From Mucilaginibacter frigoritolerans (GTDB taxonomy: Bacteria; Bacteroidota; Bacteroidia; Sphingobacteriales; Sphingobacteriaceae): DNA of 64,000 bases. This document shows positions 27,894-36,137 of this stretch, piece by piece; position 1 is the first letter of the stretch, and each line of letters opens with the position of its first letter. A program made the position numbers and the translations under genes. The stretch is from the NCBI RefSeq assembly GCF_007830615.1, contig NZ_VLLI01000006.1, positions 62,001-126,000 on the forward strand, in the 5' to 3' direction. Under the pieces are notes generated by a model. The model was not told where the DNA came from. It made no database searches and was given only the letters and a program-made list of their open reading frames with translations.

Positions 27894-28874
27894 TTAAAAA
27901 GTGTTAAACTGAAAATAAACGATGCTGATTAACAGTATAACAAACAACGTTTCATAGAACCATTTACGCTTTGAGTTTAAAAAATAATAAGAAAAAAACA
28001 CCGATACCGGTACTACACACAATAAAAAATGACTTAAATGGAATGCTGCTTTGTTATAAAATGAAAAACCTCCTATTAAAGAAACAATAAACAAAAACTG
28101 AAATGATTTACGGACCTGTACGTAGCTCTTGAAAAAATTTTTCTGCAATGTAAAAAAACACAGTAACAAAATAATAACTACAGGTATTAATACTAGATAG
28201 TTATAATAATTTATGCTGTTGCCATCAGAAAACTTTGTACTCAAAGGCTGCCAGATATTATAAAACTGCCCCAAACTATCGTTCCAGAAGTAATATACTG
28301 CTAAAAAGAAGAATACCGTTATATAACCAATTACACCGGCAATAAGCTCGCGCCAATTAAAAGGCTTAAAAATAATTAGCCCTATCCATATGGCTAAAAA
28401 GAAATAAATAAAAGGTAAATAAATTATGGAACCAAGGGCAACTATCAAACCCAGGTCATAAGCTGCTGATTTGGCGTCATTACTTTTATAAAAACTGAGC
28501 AACTTAAACAGCATCCATATTAACAGAAAATTGCATAACAGCGGCGCACTTAGTACAAGGAAGTTTTTAAATAAACATGAAACCGTTATGTACATTAAAG
28601 CAGGTAAAAAAGTTGGTTTACCCAATAAATTAAAATGATTTACCAAATGATTTAACAGAAGTGCCTGCACAAATACAATAATACCTGCAAGAAAAACATT
28701 TATAGTCGGATCTAACGGAGATGGCGCTGATAACAATAAACGGGCAAATGGATCAGCAAAGGCAAATTCAATTTTCCCTGGGATATTAAACAAATAACCG
28801 GCACGTAAAGCGAACGATACAATAGCCAGCCATAAAATATTAAAGGGATTAAGCGATTTAAAAAAATTGATCAT
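27894..28874 (-). CDS. polytopic membrane protein, DUF6427-like
   Basis: 326 residues with about nine hydrophobic helices and almost no soluble domain. It starts MINFFKSLNPFNILWLAIVS and resembles the Bacteroidetes membrane family annotated DUF6427. No catalytic motif seen; function unknown. It lies 45 bases upstream of purQ on the same strand, but purQ has its own promoter motif. Family assignment is from memory and tentative. Confidence 0.7.
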   Translation of the reverse strand: MINFFKSLNPFNILWLAIVSFALRAGYLFNIPGKIEFAFADPFARLLLSAPSPLDPTINVFLAGIIVFVQALLLNHLVNHFNLLGKPTFLPALMYITVSCLFKNFLVLSAPLLCNFLLIWMLFKLLSFYKSNDAKSAAYDLGLIVALGSIIYLPFIYFFLAIWIGLIIFKPFNWRELIAGVIGYITVFFFLAVYYFWNDSLGQFYNIWQPLSTKFSDGNSINYYNYLVLIPVVIILLLCFFTLQKNFFKSYVQVRKSFQFLFIVSLIGGFSFYNKAAFHLSHFLLCVVPVSVFFSYYFLNSKRKWFYETLFVILLISIVYFQFNTF

Positions 28875-28928
28875 TAATGCGTATTTGCCAGCGCGAAATT
28901 ACAGAAAAACTACTTATGCCGAAACTAC

Positions 28929-29918
28929 TTATGTTTTTGCATACTGTTTTACCAAATTATCAACAATCAAGGCGGTTTCATCGGGGAAATTCACTATTAC
29001 TTTCTTATCGTCACTAATCCAATTATTAATATGATAAACAAACTGATCGTCAATTTCATGAATTACGGGTACGCCAAGTCTTGATGCTGCCACAGCATTG
29101 CATTGCTGTTCGTATTGCCCCTTCATGGGTATCATCAATACTTTCTTCTTTAAGAAAAGGGCCTCGGCAGGACCTTCAAAACCTCCGCCTGTTAATAAAC
29201 CTTCGCAACCGGCAAGACTAACATTAAATGCTTCATTATTTACAGGCAGTATTTCTACATTTCCCTTACGATGCGGTGTTTTTTGGCGCTTTGAAAAAAT
29301 TTGCCATTGAATTTTTCCTGTTTTATTCAAATGCCTAGCTAGTAATTTATCATCATATGCCGGTAAGTACACAGTATAATGGCCCTGGTTAGAGGTTTCC
29401 ATATTTCTGATCTCGCTGCGGATAACAGGGGTATGGATAAAATCATCATACCGTTCAAAATGAAAGCCTACATGATGAGTAGTAGGCGAATAATATTTAA
29501 GTAACCATTCCGCATAACTCCACTTTGCTGGCCGTGGTGTATTTTTTGAAACAAATGAACACTGATGACTTAATGACACAGAAGGAATTTTTTGCAGTTT
29601 GCATGCCCAGGCGCTTACCGGTTCAAAATCATTAATTATAAGATCGTATTGCTTTAAGGGTAGCGTGCGTATATCATGCCATAACAAAGGCAGATTCATT
29701 ATTTTAAAAGTTGCCCAGTTATCAACCCCACCATTGGTTCCAAATACAAAGCTAAAACCATGAAATTTATATTTAAGCGGCTGCGACAAGCTAACTTCTG
29801 CCTGTGTACCACTTACTAAAAGGTCAACCTCGCCGTATTTTTGCAGCAGGGGTACAATTTCGCGCGCCCGGCTAATATGTCCATTGCCTGTTCCTTGTAT
29901 GGCAAATAATATTCTCAT
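28929..29918 (-). CDS. GT28/MurG-like glycosyltransferase (MJ1255-type)
   Basis: GT-B glycosyltransferase. The N-terminal MRILFAIQGTGNGHISRAREIVP is the glycine-rich acceptor-side motif of MurG/GT28 relatives. The C-terminal block GCEGLLTGGGFEGPAEALFL is the donor-nucleotide site of the TIGR00661/MJ1255-type proteins. I start at 29918 (329 aa); an upstream in-frame ATG at 29972 would place the start inside a perfect hairpin. Adjacent to an LpxH-like phosphoesterase, so a glycolipid substrate is an inference. Confidence 0.8.
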   Translation of the reverse strand: MRILFAIQGTGNGHISRAREIVPLLQKYGEVDLLVSGTQAEVSLSQPLKYKFHGFSFVFGTNGGVDNWATFKIMNLPLLWHDIRTLPLKQYDLIINDFEPVSAWACKLQKIPSVSLSHQCSFVSKNTPRPAKWSYAEWLLKYYSPTTHHVGFHFERYDDFIHTPVIRSEIRNMETSNQGHYTVYLPAYDDKLLARHLNKTGKIQWQIFSKRQKTPHRKGNVEILPVNNEAFNVSLAGCEGLLTGGGFEGPAEALFLKKKVLMIPMKGQYEQQCNAVAASRLGVPVIHEIDDQFVYHINNWISDDKKVIVNFPDETALIVDNLVKQYAKT

Positions 29919-29944
29919 AGTTGCTGTAAGGTAGTAAGTTGAAG

Positions 29945-29990
29945 CGTTTTTAACAGAAATATTTATTAACAAATATTTCTGTTAAAAACG
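29945..29990. repeat. perfect 20-bp inverted repeat
   Basis: Arms CGTTTTTAACAGAAATATTT (29945-29964) and its exact reverse complement (29971-29990) around ATTAAC. It lies between the LpxH-like gene (ends 30027) and the glycosyltransferase gene (starts 29918). No T-run follows the stem, so it may be a terminator of the upstream gene, an mRNA-stabilising hairpin or an operator. Confidence 0.85.
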
Positions 29991-30026
29991 TTGCTAAAAT
30001 TCAAATATAAGCGGGTGGGTTAAGGT

Positions 30027-30881
30027 TTATCCTGGTTCCTGTTTAAATCTTTCAAATAAAATTTTAACATCCAGTTTAGCGTCCAGATCTTCGGCATCGG
30101 TTTTATCATCCTCGTCGGCATCGCTTTTAAAATCCTCAGGTTGGTATTTAAAGATAGTCCAGTTACCATCATTATACTCCAGCGCAGAAAGACTTTCAAC
30201 CCAATCTCCTGAGTTTAAATACAATACAGAGCCAGCTTTATCGGTCGATTCCATTTCTCTGATCTCGGCATGATGGATGTGACCGCAAATTACATACTGG
30301 TAATTTTTATCAACCGCAAGGTCGGCAGCGGTTTGTTCAAATTGATTAATGAATTTAACGGCTTCTTTGAAACGGGCCTTCACTTTTTGTGAAAAGCTCA
30401 TTTTTTGGCGACCCAATGATGTTAATAACCAATTGGTGAAGCTATTGATCAAAATAAGGGTATCATAACCTACGGCACCTAATTTTGCCAGCCATTTTGA
30501 ATGCTGCATAGTAACATCAAATACATCACCATGAAATATCCATGCTTTTTTACCATCAATATTGAGTACTATTTTATCCAGCAATTGAAAAGAGCCCAGG
30601 TTAAAATCAGTGAATTTGCGTAGCATTTCATCGTGGTTTCCGGTTAAATAATAAACCGGGATGCCATCGGTAACAAATTTCAATATCCGGCGCACTACTT
30701 TCATATGCGCTTCGGGCCAATATGACTTACTGAACTGCCATATATCAATAATATCCCCGTTTAAAATAAGGATTTTAGGTTTAATGCTTTTTAAATACTT
30801 AAGCAGTTCCTTAGCATGACACCCATAGGTGCCTAAATGCACGTCGGATATAACAACAATATCTACTTCGCGTTTGGCCAT
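30027..30881 (-). CDS. LpxH-like metallophosphoesterase (UDP-2,3-diacylglucosamine diphosphatase family)
   Basis: Calcineurin-like phosphoesterase with metal motifs ISDVHLGTYG, LNGDIIDIW, TGNHDEML, FHGDVFD and CGHIHHAEI in the LpxH order. LpxH removes UMP from UDP-2,3-diacylglucosamine in lipid A synthesis. At 284 aa it is longer than classical LpxH (about 240), with an acidic C-terminal tail (DADEDDKTDAEDLD), so it could be an LpxH paralogue acting on another lipid-linked diphosphate. Confidence 0.82.
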   Translation of the reverse strand: MAKREVDIVVISDVHLGTYGCHAKELLKYLKSIKPKILILNGDIIDIWQFSKSYWPEAHMKVVRRILKFVTDGIPVYYLTGNHDEMLRKFTDFNLGSFQLLDKIVLNIDGKKAWIFHGDVFDVTMQHSKWLAKLGAVGYDTLILINSFTNWLLTSLGRQKMSFSQKVKARFKEAVKFINQFEQTAADLAVDKNYQYVICGHIHHAEIREMESTDKAGSVLYLNSGDWVESLSALEYNDGNWTIFKYQPEDFKSDADEDDKTDAEDLDAKLDVKILFERFKQEPG

Positions 30882-30953
30882 TAAAATTGGGGGGAGGTTG
30901 ATCCGGCAGATAAGTTATACCGGCAAAATATTAAAAAATAAGGTAAGTAACGA

Positions 30954-31064
30954 TTACTCTTCCTCGTCGTCGTCATTAACTTTTAATTCAAATGGGCTGA
31001 TATAGAACACGCCAACGAGCGAAAGCAACCCAACTACGATCATGTAAGCAAATTCAAAATGCAT
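30954..31064 (-). CDS. 36-residue single-pass membrane microprotein
   Basis: Short frame starting MHFEFAYMIVVGLLSLVG, with one transmembrane helix (about residues 6-23), then ISPFELKVN and an acidic tail DDDEEE. The clean helix-plus-charged-tail design, the ATG start and the placement alone in an otherwise empty 260-base gap between two same-strand genes favour a real gene. No known family; possibly a membrane-complex accessory peptide. Confidence 0.6.
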   Translation of the reverse strand: MHFEFAYMIVVGLLSLVGVFYISPFELKVNDDDEEE

Positions 31065-31140
31065 CTTCTACAATTTTTACAAATATCTGCCAATCAGATT
31101 ATTTAAATGTTAAGACTTTGTTAAATGTAAAAGGTTTCAT

Positions 31141-31662
31141 TTAATTTGAAATTTTTTTCCTGATACGATTCAACTGTTTTAAATGATGTTGTAAATGAAT
31201 CCTGATAAATTTAAACCATTGAGGTGCATTAAGCATACCCAAACGCGGATGTTTATGCCTCGACGTTGCCAATGCATCCTTTATTAACGGTGCTATATCC
31301 TCAATTCGCTTGCGGCATTTTATAATTAAATTCCTGGCCTCCTCCTTGCTGATTTTAAGTGCAGGCATTTTTGTACCGACCTTCTCGGGCATTTTCACCC
31401 TTGGAAACACGCCCGTAAACAGCATAAACTTTCCAAAAAGGTTCAGTCCGTCTTTAGTTGGTTTGCAATTATGGTGTGTACAACGTTCCAGCGCAATGAC
31501 TGATCCCAGTGTTGCTTGTAAAATATGCGAATAAACCTCAGCGTATGACCATCCTCCTTCCGGCGGCGTAAGCGTAAACATTTCATCAGGAATGGTATCC
31601 AGTTGCTTGCGGTAATTATCTAATGCAGCATCAATGGCTATACGTTCCCTGGCAATGTTCAT
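31141..31662 (-). CDS. DinB-like (DinB_2) protein
   Basis: 173 residues forming the four-helix DinB/YfiT bundle. Metal-ligand histidines are in AEVYSHILQAT and the C-terminal FIRIHLQHHLKQLNRI. Bacillithiol- or mycothiol-dependent transferases and stress-induced proteins share this fold; the substrate here is unknown. Its ATG overlaps the yjjG stop by 4 bases, so the two are translated together. Confidence 0.82.
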   Translation of the reverse strand: MNIARERIAIDAALDNYRKQLDTIPDEMFTLTPPEGGWSYAEVYSHILQATLGSVIALERCTHHNCKPTKDGLNLFGKFMLFTGVFPRVKMPEKVGTKMPALKISKEEARNLIIKCRKRIEDIAPLIKDALATSRHKHPRLGMLNAPQWFKFIRIHLQHHLKQLNRIRKKISN

Positions 31663-32375
31663 AGTAATAAAGTTAGTTCTTTTAAATGAGTAATCTGCAA
31701 TGGCACATCATCAGGTTTAGGTGCATTAAACGGATTAAAGTAAATAGCATCCATTCCGAAGTGCAGAGCACCGTAAACATCGGCCTCCAAACTGTCGCCA
31801 ATCATCAGGCTTTCACTTTTTTGGGCACCGGCTAAACTCAGTGCATGTTCAAATATGGCCTTATCAGGTTTATTAAACCCTACAATTTCTGAAATAATAA
31901 CGTGTTCAAAGTATTTCCCAATATTAGTATTTCCTATTTTTAAGGTCGAGGCCTCTTTAAATCCGTTTGATATTAAGTGAAGGGTATATTTTTCCTGCAG
32001 ATATCGCAAAGTTTCATGTGCATATGGAAACAGGTTTGTTTTGGTAGGGCAAAGTTTTACATAGTCGTCCTCAAAAGCCAATGGAATTATTTCAGGACGG
32101 AGACCCAATTCTAAAAAAGTTCTCCTGAAACGGGTTTCACGCAACTCTGTCTTGTTAATTTTCCCAGTGTGATATTCGGCCCAAAGCTGATGATTATTAC
32201 GGGTATAGGTTTCAATAAAAACCGGTGCCGATGGCAGGCCAATTTCACTTAACCTGTAAATATCATATAGCTCATACAAAGTTTCCTCGGCATTTCTATC
32301 AAAATCCCAAATGGTATGATCAAGGTCGAAGAAAAGGTGACGGTATTTTTTGATGTCGGATATCGGATTTTCCAT
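31659..32375 (-). CDS. yjjG: YjjG-type noncanonical pyrimidine nucleotidase (HAD hydrolase)
   Basis: House-cleaning 5'-nucleotidase of the HAD superfamily. Nucleophile Asp17 and acid/base Asp19 are in FFDLDHTIWDFDRNAEETL, a YjjG hallmark. Motif II is LHLISNGFKE, motif III Lys is in VGFNKPDKAIF and motif IV is MIGDSLEADVYGA. 238 aa. A TAATTTTG promoter motif lies about 45 bases upstream; dinB follows with an ATGA overlap. Confidence 0.88.
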   Translation of the reverse strand: MENPISDIKKYRHLFFDLDHTIWDFDRNAEETLYELYDIYRLSEIGLPSAPVFIETYTRNNHQLWAEYHTGKINKTELRETRFRRTFLELGLRPEIIPLAFEDDYVKLCPTKTNLFPYAHETLRYLQEKYTLHLISNGFKEASTLKIGNTNIGKYFEHVIISEIVGFNKPDKAIFEHALSLAGAQKSESLMIGDSLEADVYGALHFGMDAIYFNPFNAPKPDDVPLQITHLKELTLLL

Positions 32376-32467
32376 TTCGGATGTTATTCTATTCGAAGAA
32401 GCTCAATTCTTCCTGCCGCCAAAATTAAACTTTTCAAATCCGAAATCGAAAATCCGAAATCGATATC
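32359..32467. repeat. imperfect long inverted repeat flanking the yjjG/upp spacer
   Basis: The left arm 32359-32382 (GATATCGGATTTTCCATTTC...) pairs with the right arm 32438-32467, which contains ATCCGAAATCG twice in tandem. The arms reach into the first codons of yjjG and the last codons of upp. Similar TCCGAAAT strings are common between genes in Sphingobacteriaceae (from memory). Confidence 0.5.
32420..32427 (-). promoter_or_regulatory. -7 promoter element for yjjG
   Basis: Minus strand TAATTTTG, exact TAnnTTTG match, about 45 bases upstream of the ATG at 32375. It sits between the two arms of the inverted repeat. Confidence 0.45.
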
Positions 32468-33110
32468 ACGCCTTTTCCCCAAACGCCAAGTCACCTGCAT
32501 CGCCCAAACCGGGTACGATGTAAGCCTTGCTGGTCATTTCTTCATCCACGGCACAAAGCCATATTTTGGCTTTAGGCAGGTTGGCCCGCACATGAGTAAT
32601 GCCTTCTGTACTGGCTATTACAGCAGCAATATGCAGTTCTTTAATTTTATATTGAGCTAACAGCTCTTTGCAAACCTGTACTAAACTTTGCCCGGTGGCC
32701 AGCATAGTATCACACATAATAAGTATTTTACCGTCCAGATCAGGTGTTGAGATATGATCAATACTGATAATAAAAGTGCCATTCTTTTTCACCTTACGGT
32801 AGGCGGTTGCAAACAACGAATCGGACTTGTTGAAATAATTTAAAAATCCCTGGTGAAAAGGCAAACCGGCACGCAAAATAGTCCCTAAAACCGGCTGATC
32901 ATTAATTAGATTAACATTGGCTGTACCTAAGGGAGTTTGTACCTCTGTTTCTGTATATTGTAATGTTTTACTAATCTCATAGGCAAGTATCTGACCGAGC
33001 TTTTCCTGGTTAAGCCTAAAAACCGCTCTATCCTGCTGAATATTATCGTCACGTAATTCGGCCAGAAACTGGTTGCCGATGGTATTGGTTTCATTCAGTA
33101 CAAAAATCAT
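32466..33110 (-). CDS. upp: uracil phosphoribosyltransferase
   Basis: Salvages uracil to UMP with PRPP. The PRPP loop is KILIMCDTMLATGQSL and the uracil site is the C-terminal YIVPGLGDAGDLAFG. The block LGTILRAGLPF is also canonical. I start at 33110 (MIFVLNETNTIGNQ, 214 aa, family-like length); the longer frame to 33158 adds a hydrophobic stretch not expected in this cytosolic enzyme. A TATTTTTG motif at 33147-33154 fits this start. Confidence 0.95.
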   Translation of the reverse strand: MIFVLNETNTIGNQFLAELRDDNIQQDRAVFRLNQEKLGQILAYEISKTLQYTETEVQTPLGTANVNLINDQPVLGTILRAGLPFHQGFLNYFNKSDSLFATAYRKVKKNGTFIISIDHISTPDLDGKILIMCDTMLATGQSLVQVCKELLAQYKIKELHIAAVIASTEGITHVRANLPKAKIWLCAVDEEMTSKAYIVPGLGDAGDLAFGEKA

Positions 33111-33146
33111 GATTAAGAGATTAGTTGCCCACAAGTAACAGGCAAA

Positions 33147-33154
33147 CAAAAATA
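33147..33154 (-). promoter_or_regulatory. -7 promoter element for upp
   Basis: Minus strand TATTTTTG, exact TAnnTTTG match, 37 bases upstream of the chosen upp start. It would fall inside the longer alternative reading, supporting the shorter start. Confidence 0.45.
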
Positions 33155-33324
33155 ACAATTACAATGTTGAAAAACTTTAAAATTTAACGTTGGCTAAATA
33201 CTACTGACATAAGGCTGTCACTACCCGTTTATAATATTGATTAATATAAGGAAATTGGTCAAAAACGACAAACTAATGGCTAAACTCCAAACTCTAATCA
33301 CTATTTTGTATTTTTACATATTCT

Positions 33325-35349
33325 ATGGATTTTAACATCACCTCACAATATCAACCCACCGGCGACCAGCCCGAAGCCATAAGGCAACTGGTTGAAGGTG
33401 TTAATAATAATGACCCATTTCAAACCTTGCTTGGTGTAACCGGCTCGGGTAAAACGTTTACTATTGCTAACGTTATTGCGCAAACGCAAAAACCAACTTT
33501 AATATTAAGCCACAACAAAACACTTGCAGCGCAATTATATGGCGAATTCAAGCAGTTTTTTCCGGATAATGCCGTCAATTATTTTGTTTCCTATTACGAT
33601 TATTATCAGCCGGAAGCATTTATCCCAACTACCAATACTTATATTGAAAAGGATTTGCAGATAAACGAGGAAATTGAAAAGCTAAGGCTGCGCACCACCT
33701 CTGCCCTAATGTCGGGCAGGCGTGATGTGATCGTGGTTTCGTCTATATCCTGCATTTATGGTATGGGAAATCCCGAAGACTTTAAGGATTCGGTATTTCG
33801 TTTTGCGGTAGGTACACGCATTAGCCGTAATGCTTTTTTACATCGGTTAGTGGAAATTCTTTATTCGCGCACCACTACCGATTTTAAGCGCGGTACATTC
33901 AGGGTAAAAGGTGACATTGTAGATATTTTTCCGGCTTATATGGATCATGCCTACCGTGTTTCTTTTTTTGGAGATGATATTGAAGAGCTAAGCACTTTCG
34001 ATATTTCTACGGGTAAAACCATGGAGAAAATGACACACATGGTGTTATTCCCAGCTACATTATATGTTGCTCCGAGGGAACGTTTCACACAATCTATATG
34101 GGCCATACAGGAAGAACTGGAAACCCGCAAAAAACAGTTTATTGATGATGGCCGTTTTCTGGAAGCGAAACGTTTAGAAGAAAGGGTTAATTACGATCTT
34201 GAAATGATCCGCGAGTTAGGATACTGCTCGGGTATTGAAAATTACTCCCGCTTTTTTGACGGGCGCCAGCCAGGAGCACGTCCTTTTTGTTTGCTGGATT
34301 ATTTTCCTGATGATTACCTCATGGTGATTGATGAGAGTCACGTAACTGTTGGACAGATCAGGGCAATGTACGGTGGCGACCGTTCCCGTAAAATATCATT
34401 GGTTGAATATGGTTTCCGTCTGCCTGCGGCTATGGATAACCGCCCCTTAAATTTCCAGGAGTTTGAAAGACTTGCACCACAAACCATTTACGTTAGTGCT
34501 ACGCCTGGTGATTTCGAACTCGAAAAATCAGGAGGGGTTGTAGTGGAGCAGGTGATTCGCCCAACTGGGTTGCTTGATCCGGTGATTGACATTCGTCCTG
34601 TAATAAATCAGGTGGATGATCTGCTGGATGAGGTGGACAAAACCATAAAAATGGGCGACCGTATACTGGTAACCACCCTAACCAAACGCATGGCAGAGGA
34701 ATTAGCCAAATACATGGATAGGCTGGGTATTAAATGCCGCTATATCCACTCAGAAGTAAAAACCCTGGAACGCGTAGAGATTTTGAGGGGGTTACGCTTA
34801 GGTGAATTTGATGTACTGATAGGAATTAACTTGCTTCGCGAAGGGTTGGACTTACCTGAAGTATCTTTAGTAGCTATTTTAGATGCTGATAAAGAGGGAT
34901 TCCTCCGGTCAGAACGTTCGCTGATACAAACTATTGGGCGTGCTGCCCGAAATGACAGGGGCCGGGTAATTATGTATGCTGATAAAATTACTGATTCTAT
35001 GCAAATCACCATGGATGAAACTAACCGCCGGCGTGATATCCAGATAAAATATAATACCGAACACGGTATTGTGCCTAGAACTGTAGGCAAAACCAAAAGC
35101 GAAATTATTGAGCAAACTTCGGTGATGGACTTTAAAGGCGGCGTTCAAAAAGCTTATGTGGAAGCCGATAGTGTATCATTAGCTGCCGATCCTATCGTAC
35201 AGTACATGACCAAACCTGATCTGAAAAAATCAATAGAAAACACCAAAAAGGAAATGCTTGCCGCAGCAAAAAACATGGACTTCTTGTTGGCGGCCAAGCT
35301 ACGTGATGAAATGTTTGCTTTAGAAAAAATGATGGAAGAAAAGTTTTGA
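33325..35349 (+). CDS. uvrB: UvrABC excinuclease subunit B
   Basis: Damage-verifying helicase-like subunit of nucleotide excision repair. Walker A is LLGVTGSGKTFT, the beta-hairpin is YYDYYQPEAFIP, Walker B is LMVIDESHVTVGQ, and motif VI is QTIGRAARN. The C-terminal UVR motif (AAKLRDEMFALEKMMEE) binds UvrC. Length 674 aa is normal. It is transcribed divergently from upp across 214 bases in which I see no structured element. Confidence 0.98.
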   Translation: MDFNITSQYQPTGDQPEAIRQLVEGVNNNDPFQTLLGVTGSGKTFTIANVIAQTQKPTLILSHNKTLAAQLYGEFKQFFPDNAVNYFVSYYDYYQPEAFIPTTNTYIEKDLQINEEIEKLRLRTTSALMSGRRDVIVVSSISCIYGMGNPEDFKDSVFRFAVGTRISRNAFLHRLVEILYSRTTTDFKRGTFRVKGDIVDIFPAYMDHAYRVSFFGDDIEELSTFDISTGKTMEKMTHMVLFPATLYVAPRERFTQSIWAIQEELETRKKQFIDDGRFLEAKRLEERVNYDLEMIRELGYCSGIENYSRFFDGRQPGARPFCLLDYFPDDYLMVIDESHVTVGQIRAMYGGDRSRKISLVEYGFRLPAAMDNRPLNFQEFERLAPQTIYVSATPGDFELEKSGGVVVEQVIRPTGLLDPVIDIRPVINQVDDLLDEVDKTIKMGDRILVTTLTKRMAEELAKYMDRLGIKCRYIHSEVKTLERVEILRGLRLGEFDVLIGINLLREGLDLPEVSLVAILDADKEGFLRSERSLIQTIGRAARNDRGRVIMYADKITDSMQITMDETNRRRDIQIKYNTEHGIVPRTVGKTKSEIIEQTSVMDFKGGVQKAYVEADSVSLAADPIVQYMTKPDLKKSIENTKKEMLAAAKNMDFLLAAKLRDEMFALEKMMEEKF

Positions 35350-35470
35350 TATGAAGCTAACATAATTGTCATTTTCAAATCATGAACAGATTTTGTTGTA
35401 ACAAAAGCATTTTATAACTAGTCAATAGTTAATGCAAAATCATAACGAAACATTTTTGCCGTTATAATAG

Positions 35471-35478
35471 TATATTTG
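35471..35478 (+). promoter_or_regulatory. -7 promoter element for the DUF4834 gene
   Basis: TATATTTG, exact TAnnTTTG match, 20 bases before the ATG at 35498. A TTTG occurs upstream (35455-35458) but at only 12-base spacing. Confidence 0.5.
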
Positions 35479-35497
35479 CAGGCTAATTTTTTACAAA

Positions 35498-35749
35498 ATG
35501 GGAGAATTATTAGATTTCCTTTTGATGGTTATTTTAGCCATCTACGTTATAAGGACACTTGCGCGTATTTTTTTACCGATGCTTTTTCAAAGTGTAGTGA
35601 ACAAGGCGCAACAACAACAAAGTCAACAACACAATTATAATAACAACGCACCTACAGGTAAAATTAAGGTTGAGTATAAGCCTGAAACTAAAAAAGGATC
35701 AATTCCTGATTCGGAAGGGGAGTTTGTTGATTATGAAGAAATTAAATAA
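35498..35749 (+). CDS. DUF4834 small membrane protein
   Basis: 83 residues: an N-terminal transmembrane helix (about 4-28, LLDFLLMVILAIYVIRTLARIF), a Gln/Asn-rich linker (QQQQSQQHNYNNN) and a short conserved tail ending EGEFVDYEEIK. This layout matches the Bacteroidetes DUF4834 family, of unknown role. It is followed after 2 bases by another small membrane gene, so the two are co-transcribed. Confidence 0.8.
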   Translation: MGELLDFLLMVILAIYVIRTLARIFLPMLFQSVVNKAQQQQSQQHNYNNNAPTGKIKVEYKPETKKGSIPDSEGEFVDYEEIK

Positions 35750-35751
35750 TT

Positions 35752-36039
35752 ATGATGCTACCTGAAGAAGTATTTAAACGCCGCAGAAGACATAATAATA
35801 CGCCGGAGTCAATCCTTCTTATAATTGCCAATTTTATAGTTATTTCGGCCGATATAACTTTATTTTCGAGCCACAAACATGTTCATTGGTTTTTTTGGGT
35901 AGTGGCAGGCTTGCTTGCTGTGTACAACTTTTTCACCATCCGCAGAAATATAGAAGAGTTTAGCGGCAAGGTTGTATTAATTTCCTATATATCAAGCGTC
36001 CTGATATTAATACCTCTATACTTTATCTTAAACCATTAA
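35752..36039 (+). CDS. small membrane protein of unknown function
   Basis: 95 residues with three hydrophobic helices (about 21-41, 46-63 and 73-92) and a basic N-terminus (EVFKRRRRHNNTPES). No family recognised. It starts 2 bases after the DUF4834 stop; the first two codons are both ATG, so the start is uncertain by one residue. Probably works with its neighbour in the inner membrane. Confidence 0.75.
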   Translation: MMLPEEVFKRRRRHNNTPESILLIIANFIVISADITLFSSHKHVHWFFWVVAGLLAVYNFFTIRRNIEEFSGKVVLISYISSVLILIPLYFILNH

Positions 36040-36096
36040 AGTTTCCTGTTCAAATAAATCAATCAAACATATTATTCCTATTCTCATTCAAATTTC

Positions 36097-36104
36097 TATT
36101 TTTG
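36097..36104 (+). promoter_or_regulatory. -7 promoter element for the YfhO-like gene
   Basis: TATTTTTG, exact TAnnTTTG match, 34 bases upstream of the ATG at 36138. No convincing -33 TTTG. Confidence 0.45.
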
Positions 36105-36137
36105 AAGAAATAAAATAATCCCTTTTATAAAACTTAG

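Noticed and set aside
29919..29972. Upstream start for the GT28-like gene adding MLINISVKNAS
   Set aside because: The extension precedes the conserved MRILFAIQG start and lies in the perfect inverted repeat, so it is probably leader DNA.
33111..33158. Longer start for upp with hydrophobic leader
   Set aside because: Adds a non-family hydrophobic stretch and would include the -7 motif at 33147-33154.
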